This document shows, piece by piece, positions 39,362 to 47,411 of a stretch of 64,000 nt of DNA. The first letter of the stretch is position 1. Each line of letters opens with the position of its first letter. The position numbers and the translations under genes were made by a program. Source of the DNA: Acrocarpospora corrugata (GTDB taxonomy: Bacteria > Actinomycetota > Actinomycetes > Streptosporangiales > Streptosporangiaceae); the NCBI RefSeq assembly GCF_009687845.1, contig NZ_BLAD01000044.1, positions 55,760 through 119,759 of the forward strand, read 5' to 3'. Under the pieces are notes generated by a model. That model saw only the letters and a list, made by a program, of their open reading frames with translations. It did not search any database and had not been told where the DNA came from.

Positions 39362-39901
39362 TCAGTCCTGGAGGCTGGTGCGAGCGGCGGCGGACAGCAG
39401 GGTGAGCGCGGCCTGACGGGCGGCCTCGCCCGCGCCGGCTGCTTCGTGGTGCGCGGCGACGGCGGTCGCCCCCTCGACCAGCATGAGCAGCTGCCGTCCC
39501 AGGGCGGGCGGATCGGCGGCTCCGGCATGGATGGCGATGCCGGTCAGGAGTTCGAGGTAGCCGTCCAGGTGGCGCGCGGTGATGGCGCGGACGGCGTCGA
39601 CGTGATGCTGGGCGGCCGCGTTCAGTATCGCGCAGCCACGGAAGACCGGCTCGTCGTACCACCGCTGGAGGGCGTCGAACACCGCGGCGAGCTGGGTCGC
39701 CGCGGCGGCTTCGGCCAGCCAGCTCGTCACCCGCTCGCTGCGTGCGCGCAGCACGGCCTCCACGAGGCCGTCCTTGGTGCCGAAGTAGCGGTAGAGCGTC
39801 TCCTTGGACACCCCCATGCGGGTGCACAGCTCGGCGACGCCGATGCCGTCGAGGCCGCGCTCGTACAGATGGGACCGATGACGCGGACGGCGCGTGCTCA
39901 T
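39362..39901 (-). CDS. TetR-family regulator, N-terminally short
   Basis: 179 residues from ATG 39901. The HTH (Ile-Gly-Val-Ala-Glu-Leu-Cys-Thr-Arg-Met-Gly-Val-Ser-Lys-Glu-Thr-Leu-Tyr-Arg-Tyr-Phe) is intact, but the first helix that normally precedes it is replaced by a short Arg-rich segment (Thr-Arg-Arg-Pro-Arg-His-Arg-Ser-His). The start overlaps the start of the divergent hydrolase gene by 8 bp, leaving no promoter region. I infer that a deletion removed the first helix and the promoter; DNA binding may be weakened or lost. Confidence 0.75.
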   Translation of the reverse strand: MSTRRPRHRSHLYERGLDGIGVAELCTRMGVSKETLYRYFGTKDGLVEAVLRARSERVTSWLAEAAAATQLAAVFDALQRWYDEPVFRGCAILNAAAQHHVDAVRAITARHLDGYLELLTGIAIHAGAADPPALGRQLLMLVEGATAVAAHHEAAGAGEAARQAALTLLSAAARTSLQD

Positions 39902-40580
39902 CCCGGGGATGTGCCACGGCGGCTGGTGCTTCGAGGAGCTCACCGGCGAGCTTCGCGCGCGGGGGCATGCCGTCCACCCGCTGACGCTGACCGGGCTCAG
40001 CGAGCGCGGCCATCTGCTGCGCGGCGGCGTGAACCTCGACACGCACATCCAGGACGTGACCAGTCTGCTGGCCGCTGAGAACATCCGGGACGCGGTGCTG
40101 CTCGGCCACAGCTACGGCGGAATGGTGATCACCGGCGCCGCCGACCGCGCACCCGACCGGGTGGACGCCCTGGTGTATCTGGACGCCATGGTGCCGGGCC
40201 CCGGCGACTCCTCCTGGACCCTCGTCTCCGACCAGGAGCGCCGATGTCACCTGGACGTGGTGGAGACCGGCTACGCGGTACGGCCGCTGCCGTTCTTCGA
40301 CCCACGGGCCACGCCCCACCCGCTGGCCTCGCTGCTCCAGCCACTCCAGCTCACCGGCGACCTGGCGCATATCCGGCGCAGGGACTACGTCTACGCCGCG
40401 GGATGGGACGGCCAATCCCCGTTCACTCCGGTCTACCAGCGGTTGCGTGAAGACCCCTCGTGGCGGACGTACGCGCTGGCCAGCGGGCACAACCTCATGC
40501 GGGACGCCCCGCAGGACCTGTTGAAGATCCTGCTCCAGGCCGTCGACCCCGCTGATGGCGAGGGTCCGGGACAACCATGA
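39894..40580 (+). CDS. Alpha/beta hydrolase (salicylate esterase/EstC-like), start truncated
   Basis: 228 residues from GTG 39894. It opens directly with Leu-Ile-Pro-Gly-Met-Cys-His-Gly-Gly-Trp, the oxyanion segment that in the family is preceded by about five residues. The nucleophile is in Gly-His-Ser-Tyr-Gly-Gly-Met (about 68-74); the His is in Ser-Gly-His-Asn-Leu-Met-Arg near the C terminus. These are signs of the EstC/methyl-salicylate-esterase group. The acid is less clear. The gene starts inside the start of the divergent TetR gene, so no promoter or ribosome site remains and expression is doubtful. Confidence 0.78.
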   Translation: MLIPGMCHGGWCFEELTGELRARGHAVHPLTLTGLSERGHLLRGGVNLDTHIQDVTSLLAAENIRDAVLLGHSYGGMVITGAADRAPDRVDALVYLDAMVPGPGDSSWTLVSDQERRCHLDVVETGYAVRPLPFFDPRATPHPLASLLQPLQLTGDLAHIRRRDYVYAAGWDGQSPFTPVYQRLREDPSWRTYALASGHNLMRDAPQDLLKILLQAVDPADGEGPGQP

Positions 40581-40673
40581 TGACGGTCTGATACCCCCAC
40601 CGGGTACGCAAGCCGGTCAGACGAGGCCTGGCAGCAAGAGCATCGGGCGATATGGCCCAAGGCGTTGGCGTGC

Positions 40674-41426
40674 TCAGATGTCCTGGCCCGGGTCCTCGTC
40701 CTGTGGGGCCGGTGACGGGCTCTCGCCCTGCTCGCCGCTTTCCTCCGGGGTCGGTGACGGCTGCATCGGCTCAGGTGAGGTCGGCACCGGCGGCGGGGTC
40801 GGCACGAACACGGTCGGCGGGAGGGGCCTGGCCGGCATCGGGCTGTCGTCGGAGCGGATCAGCATCAGCCACAGGATCAGGCCGATGAACAGCACCAGCG
40901 TGCCCAGCAGCGCCGAGGCCAGCGCCACCGAGCGGACCGTCTCGGTGCGCGGCGGCGCGGGCGGCGGCGGCGCCGGCAGCGCCGGATTGCGGTCCCCCAG
41001 CCAGTACGGCACGAAATCCGGCCCGTGCCGATCGCCGATCAGCATGCCCGACACCATGACGGGCTCCAGGAACCGCTCGGCCCCCACCCCGCCCGGCGCG
41101 TACGGCACCGCCACCCAGGGCGCGTCGCCCCCGTCCCAGGCCACCACCAGCGGGGCCGCGCTCCGCCGCCGGCTCACCCGGGTGAACAGGCCGCGCACAC
41201 CCGACCTGGCCGCCTCGACCTCCTTGATCCCGGTCACGAACCGGTTCCTGGCGGCCGGATCCAGGGCCGCGCCCCGGGTCAGCACGGCCACCGAGACCGC
41301 CCGCCCGTCCGCGCCCTGCCCGAGATAGACCAGGCCCGCCGGGGCCGCCTGAAGGCGCGCCTGAAGCACGAAAGGCCCCAGCCGGGGCGGGTCGCCGTAC
41401 TGCAGTGGAGTGGCCATCCCCTTCAT
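40674..41426 (-). CDS. Membrane protein with degenerate Ser/Thr-kinase N-lobe
   Basis: 250 residues from ATG 41426 (an ATG at 41417 is also possible). The first 45 residues, with Gly-Asp-Pro-Pro-Arg-Leu-Gly-Pro-Phe-Val-Leu-Gln-Ala-Arg-Leu and Leu-Val-Tyr-Leu-Gly, imitate the N-terminal strands of actinobacterial Ser/Thr kinases. But the Gly-rich loop is lost (Gln-Ala-Ala-Pro-Ala), the ATP-binding Lys is absent (Val-Ala-Val-Leu), and no HRD or DFG motif follows. One membrane helix (about 168-190) and a Pro/Ser/Glu-rich extracellular tail complete it. It is a pseudokinase-type sensor of unknown job, divergent from the MoxR operon. Confidence 0.72.
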   Translation of the reverse strand: MKGMATPLQYGDPPRLGPFVLQARLQAAPAGLVYLGQGADGRAVSVAVLTRGAALDPAARNRFVTGIKEVEAARSGVRGLFTRVSRRRSAAPLVVAWDGGDAPWVAVPYAPGGVGAERFLEPVMVSGMLIGDRHGPDFVPYWLGDRNPALPAPPPPAPPRTETVRSVALASALLGTLVLFIGLILWLMLIRSDDSPMPARPLPPTVFVPTPPPVPTSPEPMQPSPTPEESGEQGESPSPAPQDEDPGQDI

Positions 41427-41447
41427 GAAAACACACCGGGTGTTTTC
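41427..41447. promoter_or_regulatory. Inverted repeat at the start of the kinase-like gene
   Basis: gaaaacac and gtgttttc around accgg, a perfect 8-bp inverted repeat touching the ATG at 41426. It lies 66 bp before the MoxR start, in the gap shared by the divergent genes. Confidence 0.55.
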
Positions 41448-41512
41448 GCCCATCGCAGCGGGCAGTGATCAGGGCATGGATTCTGTCGGGGAGTCACGAT
41501 TGAATAACACCC

Positions 41513-42547
41513 ATGACCGTTGCTGAAGGAGAGCCGGGCACCGCGGTGACCCGGGCTCAAGGCGGGAGCGAAGCCGACCTCGGCGCGCTCCGGGACGCCC
41601 TGAACGAGGTGCGGCGGGTGATCGTCGGCCAGGACCACATGGTCGAGCGCCTGCTGGTGGCGTTGCTGGCCCGCGGGCACTGCCTGCTCGAAGGCGTGCC
41701 TGGGGTGGCCAAGACGCTGGCCGCCAGCACCCTCGCCACCGTGGTGGGCGGCACGTTCGCCCGCATCCAGTTCACCCCCGACCTGGTTCCCAGCGACATC
41801 GTCGGCACCCGGGTGTATCACCCGAGCACTGAACGTTTCGACATCGAACTCGGCCCCGTGTTCGTCAACTTCCTGCTCGCCGACGAGATCAACCGGGCCC
41901 CGGCCAAGGTGCAGTCGGCGCTGCTGGAGGTCATGGCGGAGCGGCAGGTCACCCTGGCCGGCGTCACCCACCGCCTGCCCCGGCCCTTCGTGGTGCTGGC
42001 CACCCAGAACCCGATCGAGTCCGAGGGCGTCTACCCGCTGCCGGAGGTGCAGCGCGACCGGTTCCTGTTCAAGGTGCGGGTCGCCCACCCCAGCGCGCAC
42101 GAGGAACTGGAGATCCTGCACCGGATGAGCGTCACCCCGCCGGTGGCGGAGAAGGTGCTGGACCCGGCCCGGCTGCTGGCCCTGCAGCAGACCGCCGAGG
42201 AGGTGTCGGTGCACCAGCTGGTCGCCGACTACGTGGTCCGGCTGGTCATGTCCACCCGCAACCCGGCTGAGTACGGGCTGCGCGAACTGGAGGAGACCAT
42301 CGAGATCGGGGTCAGCCCGCGCGCCACCCTGGGCCTGGTCGCCGCCGGGCGCGCCCTGGCCCTGCTGCGCGGCCGCGACTACCTGCTCCCCGACGACGTG
42401 CGGGACGTGGCCGTGGACGTGATGTCGCACCGGCTGATGCTGACCTTCGACGCGCTGGCCGACGGCATCGAACCCGAGGACGTGGTCCGCCAGATCCTGG
42501 TCTCGGTGCCGCCGCCGCTGGTCGTCTGGAACCAGGGCCAGCGGTGA
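41513..42547 (+). CDS. MoxR-family AAA+ ATPase
   Basis: 344 residues. Walker A is Glu-Gly-Val-Pro-Gly-Val-Ala-Lys-Thr (about 60-68), Walker B is [11 protein letters not shown], sensor 1 is [10 protein letters not shown], and the arginine-finger region Gln-Arg-Asp-Arg-Phe is present. MoxR ATPases act as chaperones that help assemble partner complexes together with VWA proteins. Its stop overlaps the GTG of the DUF58 gene, and a VWA gene follows, giving the classic three-gene order. Confidence 0.93.
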   Translation: MTVAEGEPGTAVTRAQGGSEADLGALRDALNEVRRVIVGQDHMVERLLVALLARGHCLLEGVPGVAKTLAASTLATVVGGTFARIQFTPDLVPSDIVGTRVYHPSTERFDIELGPVFVNFLLADEINRAPAKVQSALLEVMAERQVTLAGVTHRLPRPFVVLATQNPIESEGVYPLPEVQRDRFLFKVRVAHPSAHEELEILHRMSVTPPVAEKVLDPARLLALQQTAEEVSVHQLVADYVVRLVMSTRNPAEYGLRELEETIEIGVSPRATLGLVAAGRALALLRGRDYLLPDDVRDVAVDVMSHRLMLTFDALADGIEPEDVVRQILVSVPPPLVVWNQGQR

Positions 42548-43452
42548 CCAGCCGCGCTCCGCACGCCGCGCTCCGGCGGCTGGAGCTGACCGTGGTGCGC
42601 CGCCTGGACGGGCTGCTCCAGGGCGGCCATCAGGGCCTGCTGCCCGGCCCGGGCAGCGAGATCGGCGACACCCGCGTCTACGTGCCCGGCGAGGACGACG
42701 TGCGGCGGATGGACTGGGCGGTCACCGCGCGCACCACGATCCCGCACGTCCGCGACCTGATCGCGGACCGCGAGCTGGAGACGTGGGCGCTGGCCGACCT
42801 ATCGGCCAGCATGGACTTCGGCACCGCCGACACCGACAAACGTTCCCTGGTGGTGGCCGCCATCGGCGCCGTCGGCTTCCTGGCCAGCCGGGTCGGCGAC
42901 CGGTTCGGGGCGTATGTGATGCACGGCGAGGAAATCCACCGCTACCCGGCCAGACCCGGCAGGCCCGCACTGTTCGGCCTGCTCAAGTCGCTCGCCGAGG
43001 CCCCCCACGACCCCGGCTCCACCGACCTGGGCGGCGCCATCGAGCTGATGGCGGCCGCGCACCGCCGGCGCGGCATGCGGGTCATCGTGTCCGACTTCCT
43101 GGACGCGCCCGACACCTGGGAGCGGCCGATCCGCCGGCTGGCCGCCCGCCAGCAGGTGCTGGCCGTCGAGATCATCGACCCGCGCGAGCTGGAGCTCCCA
43201 GATGTCGGCCAGATCACCCTGGTCGACCCGGAGACCGGCCGTTCCCGCGACATCCACCTGTCCCGCCGGCTGCGCGACCGCTACGCCGAGGCCGCCGCCG
43301 GCCAGCGGGAGGCCAACCGGGTGGCCCTGCGCCGCAGCGGCGTGGCCCACCTGGTGCTCCGTACCGATCGGGACTGGGTGGTCGACATCGCCCAGTTCGT
43401 TCTGCAGCAGCGGCGAACCGCCCACCTGATGGCCAGGAGAACACGCGCATGA
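42544..43452 (+). CDS. DUF58 domain protein
   Basis: 302 residues from GTG 42544, overlapping the MoxR stop. The DUF58 core [14 protein letters not shown] (about 53-66) and a VWA-like strand with [10 protein letters not shown] (about 84-93) are visible; the latter keeps the DxSxS metal-site pattern. DUF58 proteins are always coupled to MoxR. The start of the following VWA gene overlaps its stop by 4 bp. Confidence 0.9.
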   Translation: MTSRAPHAALRRLELTVVRRLDGLLQGGHQGLLPGPGSEIGDTRVYVPGEDDVRRMDWAVTARTTIPHVRDLIADRELETWALADLSASMDFGTADTDKRSLVVAAIGAVGFLASRVGDRFGAYVMHGEEIHRYPARPGRPALFGLLKSLAEAPHDPGSTDLGGAIELMAAAHRRRGMRVIVSDFLDAPDTWERPIRRLAARQQVLAVEIIDPRELELPDVGQITLVDPETGRSRDIHLSRRLRDRYAEAAAGQREANRVALRRSGVAHLVLRTDRDWVVDIAQFVLQQRRTAHLMARRTRA

Positions 43453-44396
43453 TCTTCCTGTCCCCCGCCTGGCTCTGGCTGTTCGCGGCGCTCGCCGGCC
43501 TGGTCGCGCTGTATGTGGTGGTCCAGCTGACCCGCCGCAAGTACGCGGTCCGGTTCACCAATCTGGCCCTGCTGGCGCTGGTCGCGCCGGAGAAGCCCGG
43601 CTGGCGCCGGCACGTGGCCGCGGCGCTGTTCCTGGTCATGCTGAGCCTGCTCGTGCTCGGCGCGGCCCGGCCCGCCGACGCGGTCCGAGTGCCCCGCGAT
43701 CGGGCCACCATCATGATCGCGATCGACATCTCGCTGTCGATGGAGGCCGCCGACGTGCCGCCGACCCGGATGATCGCCGCCCGGCAGGCCGCCGAGGCGT
43801 TCGTCCAGGAGCTGCCGGAGCGGTTCAACGTCGGCGTGGTCTCCTTCGCCCGTTCCGCCGCCGTCGCCATCCCGCCCACCACCGACCACGCGGCCGTGGT
43901 CAACACGATCAGGAACCTCACCACCCGCCCCGGCACCGCCATCGGCGAAGCCGTCTTCAACTCCCTGGACGCGATCCGCTCCTTCGACCAGCAGGCGGTC
44001 ACCGACCCGCCCCCGGCCGCGATCGTGCTCCTGTCCGACGGCGACAACACCTCGGGCCGCTCGGTCAACGAGGCCATCGAGGCCGCGCTCGGCGGCAAGG
44101 TGCCGGTCTCCACCATCGCGTACGGCACGCCGGAGGGAACCGTGGCCATCGACGGCCGCGACGTCCAGGTCCCGGTCAACAAGCAGACCCTGCAGTCGCT
44201 GGCGGACGGCACCAGCGGGCGCGCCTACACCGCCGAGTCGGGCAGCGAGCTCCGCGACGTGTACGAGCAGATCGGCACCTCACTCGGCTACAAGATCGTC
44301 CACGAGGAGATCACCCAGCGGTTCATCATCGGCGCCATCCTGGCCGGGCTCCTGGTCGCCGCGTCGGCGCTGATCCTGGGCACCCGCCTCCCCTAG
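43449..44396 (+). CDS. VWA-domain membrane protein (BatA-like)
   Basis: 315 residues. Two N-terminal membrane helices (about 7-27 and 56-76) precede a VWA domain with the MIDAS motif Asp-Ile-Ser-Leu-Ser (about 93-97) and Asp-Gly-Asp-Asn-Thr-Ser-Gly, and a C-terminal membrane helix (about 293-312) returns it to the membrane. It is the third gene of the MoxR-DUF58-VWA operon and probably the membrane-bound client of MoxR. The other Bat genes of Bacteroidetes-type operons are not present. It converges on the FAD monooxygenase with a 4-bp overlap. Confidence 0.9.
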   Translation: MIFLSPAWLWLFAALAGLVALYVVVQLTRRKYAVRFTNLALLALVAPEKPGWRRHVAAALFLVMLSLLVLGAARPADAVRVPRDRATIMIAIDISLSMEAADVPPTRMIAARQAAEAFVQELPERFNVGVVSFARSAAVAIPPTTDHAAVVNTIRNLTTRPGTAIGEAVFNSLDAIRSFDQQAVTDPPPAAIVLLSDGDNTSGRSVNEAIEAALGGKVPVSTIAYGTPEGTVAIDGRDVQVPVNKQTLQSLADGTSGRAYTAESGSELRDVYEQIGTSLGYKIVHEEITQRFIIGAILAGLLVAASALILGTRLP

Positions 44397-45538
44397 GCGC
44401 GCCAGAGGGCGGCGAGCTGCCGGGTGGCCAGCCAGGTCGGCACGGCGCGCAGCAGCGCGTCGCGAAGCCACGCGGCGGCGCCGGTCTGGGAGGTCAGCCG
44501 CGACTGCCGGGACGCCGCCCGCATGATCTGGTTGGCGCTGGGCCTGCGCTCGGCGTCGTAGCGCAGCAGCCGCCCGGCGACGCCGGCCGGTTCGGCGCCG
44601 GTCAGGTGGCGGGTGAGCGCGGCCGCGTCTTCGAAGGCCTGGCTGGCGCCCTGGCCGAGGTCGGGCGGCATGGCGTGCGCGGCGTCGCCCAGGAGCGCGA
44701 TCCTGCCCGCCGCGAACGAGGGCAGCGGTTCGGCCAGGCGGGCGATCGGGTCGACGTAGATGTCGCCGGGCGGGGTGGCCTCGATCAGTTCCTTGACGAG
44801 GGGGTGCCAGTCGGCCATCAGGGCGAGCATCCGCCGGCGTGCCTCGTCCGCGCCGGGCGGGTCCCCGCGCAGGACGGAGTCGGTGAACCAGTACAGGCGG
44901 TCCTCGCCGACGGGGAACAGGCCGAACATCGCGCCACTGCGGCGGTCGACCAGCTGGCAGGCGAGCAGGTCGGTGACCAGGCCGGGCGGGCGGGGCAGCA
45001 TGCCGCGCAGGTCCATCCGGCCGGTCCGCCGCAGGCCCGGGTGGCCGGGAAAGAGCTGTGCGCGCAGTTTGCTGCCGATGCCGTCGGCCGCGATCACGGC
45101 GTCCGCCCGCGCGACGGGCCCGCCGTCGCCGATCACGGTCACCCCGGCGGCGTCGGGCTCCAGGCGCTCGACCGGGGTCGCGGTCCGCACCAGCCCGTCA
45201 GGCAGCGGAGCGCGTAGCACCCGGTGCAGTTCGGCCCGGTCGAGGAGGGCGGGCGCCCCGACGTCCAGCTGGGCCTGGACCGCGTCGGTGACCAGCAGCG
45301 GCCGCCCGCGCCAGTCCCGCAGCCCCGCGCGGCCGGCCCGCATGACGTGCCCGCGGACGTCTTCGGCCAGCCCGAGCGCGTCCAGGGCGCGCAGCCCGTT
45401 GGGCATGACCACGATCCCGGTGCCCGCCTCCCGGAGCTCGGAACCCCGCTCGAAGAGCGTCACCTCATGACCCAGGCGATGCAGCCCCACCGCGGCCGCC
45501 ACTCCCCCGAGACCGGCGCCGACCACCACGATCCTCAT
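44393..45538 (-). CDS. FAD-dependent monooxygenase
   Basis: 381 residues. The N-terminal dinucleotide motif is Val-Val-Gly-Ala-Gly-Leu-Gly-Gly (about 5-12). The second FAD/NADPH motif [10 protein letters not shown] lies near 153-162. The GD motif [11 protein letters not shown] (about 279-289) is complete. It belongs to the PHBH/salicylate-hydroxylase group that hydroxylates aromatic substrates. A TetR gene is divergent from it with a perfect palindrome between them, so it is probably inducible by its substrate. Confidence 0.92.
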   Translation of the reverse strand: MRIVVVGAGLGGVAAAVGLHRLGHEVTLFERGSELREAGTGIVVMPNGLRALDALGLAEDVRGHVMRAGRAGLRDWRGRPLLVTDAVQAQLDVGAPALLDRAELHRVLRAPLPDGLVRTATPVERLEPDAAGVTVIGDGGPVARADAVIAADGIGSKLRAQLFPGHPGLRRTGRMDLRGMLPRPPGLVTDLLACQLVDRRSGAMFGLFPVGEDRLYWFTDSVLRGDPPGADEARRRMLALMADWHPLVKELIEATPPGDIYVDPIARLAEPLPSFAAGRIALLGDAAHAMPPDLGQGASQAFEDAAALTRHLTGAEPAGVAGRLLRYDAERRPSANQIMRAASRQSRLTSQTGAAAWLRDALLRAVPTWLATRQLAALWRA

Positions 45539-45563
45539 GGGACCTCCTCGCTATTCACTACGA

Positions 45564-45577
45564 CCGTACTAGTACGG
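45564..45577. promoter_or_regulatory. Perfect palindrome, probable TetR operator
   Basis: ccgtactagtacgg is its own reverse complement and lies in the 58-bp gap between the FAD monooxygenase and the TetR gene, 20 bp before the TetR ATG. Its place and symmetry fit a TetR dimer site. Confidence 0.7.
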
Positions 45578-45596
45578 CTATTGGTAGCATGGCCGG

Positions 45597-46202
45597 ATGC
45601 CGCCCACCAATCCGGCCCGTCGCCAAGCCCTCACCGACGCCGCCATCGAGCTGCTCGCGTCATCGGGAGCGCACGGACTGACCCACCGCACCGTGGAGCA
45701 GAAAGCCGGGCTTCCGCAGGGCACGGCCTCGAACTACTTCCGCAGCCGGGAAGCGCTGCTGGTGGCCGCCGCGGAACGCATCGCCGAGCTGACCCACGCC
45801 GACACCGACCGGGCCACCGACCAGCCCGCGGCGCTGGCCGACCTGCTGACGGAATCGCTGCTCACCGCGGCGACCACCCTGCGCGCCCGCTATCTGGCGA
45901 TCTTCGAACTTCAGCTGGAGTCCTCGCGCCGGCCGGTGCTCGCCGCGGCGCTCGCGGGCCTCCAGGACACGGCACTGCGGATCACCGCCGGCCACCACGA
46001 CAAACTCGGCCTGGCCATCCCGCGCGAGAACATCCCCGCACTGATCATGCTCTACGGCGGCGCGCTGTTCACCCTGGTCACCGCCCCGCCGGAACTACTC
46101 AGCAGGGACCTGGTCCAGAGCATGGTCCAGGGCATGGTCCAGGGCATCGTGTACGGCTGCGCCCCACCCGGCGCGGCCCGGGCCGGGGCCGGGGATTGGT
46201 AA
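45597..46202 (+). CDS. TetR-family regulator of the FAD monooxygenase
   Basis: 201 residues. HTH: Thr-His-Arg-Thr-Val-Glu-Gln-Lys-Ala-Gly-Leu-Pro-Gln-Gly-Thr-Ala-Ser-Asn-Tyr-Phe (about 29-48), then a helical ligand domain. A 12-bp repeat encodes Met-Val-Gln-Gly twice near the C terminus. Divergent from the monooxygenase across a perfect palindrome, it probably represses that gene and itself. Confidence 0.9.
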   Translation: MPPTNPARRQALTDAAIELLASSGAHGLTHRTVEQKAGLPQGTASNYFRSREALLVAAAERIAELTHADTDRATDQPAALADLLTESLLTAATTLRARYLAIFELQLESSRRPVLAAALAGLQDTALRITAGHHDKLGLAIPRENIPALIMLYGGALFTLVTAPPELLSRDLVQSMVQGMVQGIVYGCAPPGAARAGAGDW

Positions 46203-46213
46203 CGTTGCTCCGC

Positions 46214-46819
46214 GTGAGCAACACCGGCGCGCACTACTTCGAGGAGCGTCCGCAGGCCGCGTCCCGGCCCGGCACGGTCAGCCTGGTCCTGCCCGACCTG
46301 CATCTGCGGCTGGAGACCGACCGCGGCGTCTTCTCCCCCGACAGGATCGACCTGGGCACCCGGATCCTGCTGGAGTCGGTGCCCGCCCCGCCCGCCGAGG
46401 GCGACCTGCTCGACCTGGGCTGCGGCTACGGCCCGATCGCGCTGACCATGGCCGCCCGCGCGCCCGCCGCGACCGTCTGGGCCGTCGACGTCAACCGCCG
46501 CTCGCTGGAGCTCACCACCCGCAACGCCGCGAGCGCCGCCCTTGACAAAGTAAGGTCGGCGCATGTGGACGAGGTCCCGCCAGAGGTCAGGTTCCGCGCC
46601 ATCTGGTCCAACCCCGCCATCCGGATCGGCAAGCCCGCCCTGCACGAGATGCTGACCCGCTGGCTGGACCGGCTCACCCCCGACGGCGTCGCCTACCTCG
46701 TCGTCCAGAAGCACCTCGGCTCCGACTCCCTGCAACGCTGGCTGAGCGACCAGGGCTGGACCGCCACCCGCCACACCTCCCGCGCCGCCTACCGAATCCT
46801 GAAGGTGACCCCCCGATGA
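46214..46819 (+). CDS. RsmC-like class I methyltransferase
   Basis: 201 residues from GTG 46214. It is a single methyltransferase domain with motif I Leu-Leu-Asp-Leu-Gly-Cys-Gly-Tyr-Gly-Pro-Ile (about 65-75) and motif IV Trp-Ser-Asn-Pro-Ala-Ile-Arg-Ile-Gly-Lys (about 135-144). In 16S rRNA guanine-N2 methyltransferases motif IV is usually Asn-Pro-Pro; here the second Pro is Ala. The Phe-Ser-Pro-Asp and Gly-Thr-Arg segments before motif I fit the RsmC/RlmG group. The stop overlaps the ATG of a SpoU-type rRNA/tRNA methyltransferase, making a two-gene RNA-modification unit. Confidence 0.85.
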   Translation: MSNTGAHYFEERPQAASRPGTVSLVLPDLHLRLETDRGVFSPDRIDLGTRILLESVPAPPAEGDLLDLGCGYGPIALTMAARAPAATVWAVDVNRRSLELTTRNAASAALDKVRSAHVDEVPPEVRFRAIWSNPAIRIGKPALHEMLTRWLDRLTPDGVAYLVVQKHLGSDSLQRWLSDQGWTATRHTSRAAYRILKVTPR

Positions 46820-47364
46820 GCACGCCCAACCCACGCCGCCAGCTCCGGCCGACCGACGTGAAGCGGCTCAACCGCACCTGGCGGCGCGGCACCGAGGGCC
46901 GCCTGTCCCTCATCCTGGAATCGGTCACCGGCCCCTTCAACATCGGCTCCATCTTCCGCACCGCCGCCGCCTTCGGCGTGGACACCATCTGGCTGGCCGG
47001 CAACGCCACCCCGCCCACCAACCCGAAAGCCCAGAAGACCGCCCTCGGCACCGACCGCCTCGTCACCTGGCACGACCCCGTCCCCGCCACCGAAGCCGCC
47101 AAAGCGGCCAAAGCCGACGGCTACCGCATCGTCGCCGTCGAACTCACCGGCGACGCCACCCCCCTCCACCAAACCCCCCTCACCGGCGACATCTGCCTGG
47201 TCGTCGGCAGCGAGGACCACGGCTGCTCCCCCGCCCTCCTCGAATCCTGCGACGCCGCCGCCTACATCCCCCAGGTCGGCCGCGTCGGCTCCTTCAACGT
47301 CTCCATCGCCGCCGCCATCGCCATCGCCGAATCCCGCCGCCAGGAATGGACCCGTCAAGGCTGA
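46816..47364 (+). CDS. TrmH/SpoU-family RNA 2'-O-methyltransferase
   Basis: 182 residues. SPOUT motif 1 is Asn-Ile-Gly-Ser-Ile-Phe-Arg-Thr-Ala-Ala (about 42-51), motif 2 is Val-Gly-Ser-Glu-Asp-His-Gly (about 133-139), motif 3 is Ile-Pro-Gln-Val-Gly-Arg-Val-Gly-Ser-Phe-Asn-Val-Ser (about 154-166). These bind SAM in the trefoil knot and include the catalytic Arg and Asn. It methylates ribose 2'-OH of a tRNA or rRNA nucleotide. It is translationally coupled to the RsmC-like gene. Its stop codon lies in the first arm of the hairpin system that precedes the next gene. Confidence 0.92.
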   Translation: MSTPNPRRQLRPTDVKRLNRTWRRGTEGRLSLILESVTGPFNIGSIFRTAAAFGVDTIWLAGNATPPTNPKAQKTALGTDRLVTWHDPVPATEAAKAAKADGYRIVAVELTGDATPLHQTPLTGDICLVVGSEDHGCSPALLESCDAAAYIPQVGRVGSFNVSIAAAIAIAESRRQEWTRQG

Positions 47365-47401
47365 CCATAACGAAATCTGTTAAGGTCAGCCTTAACAGAT
47401 T
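47357..47401 (+). promoter_or_regulatory. Two mutually exclusive hairpins before the ATPase gene
   Basis: Hairpin A pairs aaggctgacc (47357-47366) with ggtcagcctt (47384-47393), 10 bp perfect. Hairpin B pairs aatctgttaagg (47374-47385) with ccttaacagatt (47390-47401), 12 bp perfect, loop tcag. They share bases 47384-47385 and 47390-47393, so only one can form. The arrangement is like an attenuator or a pair of overlapping operators, 10 bp before the ATPase ATG. Confidence 0.7.
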
Positions 47402-47411
47402 GGACGGCCGC

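Noticed and set aside
46108..46150. 12-bp repeat within the TetR gene (Met-Val-Gln-Gly twice)
   Set aside because: Two in-frame copies in a helix of an otherwise normal protein; not worth a separate claim.
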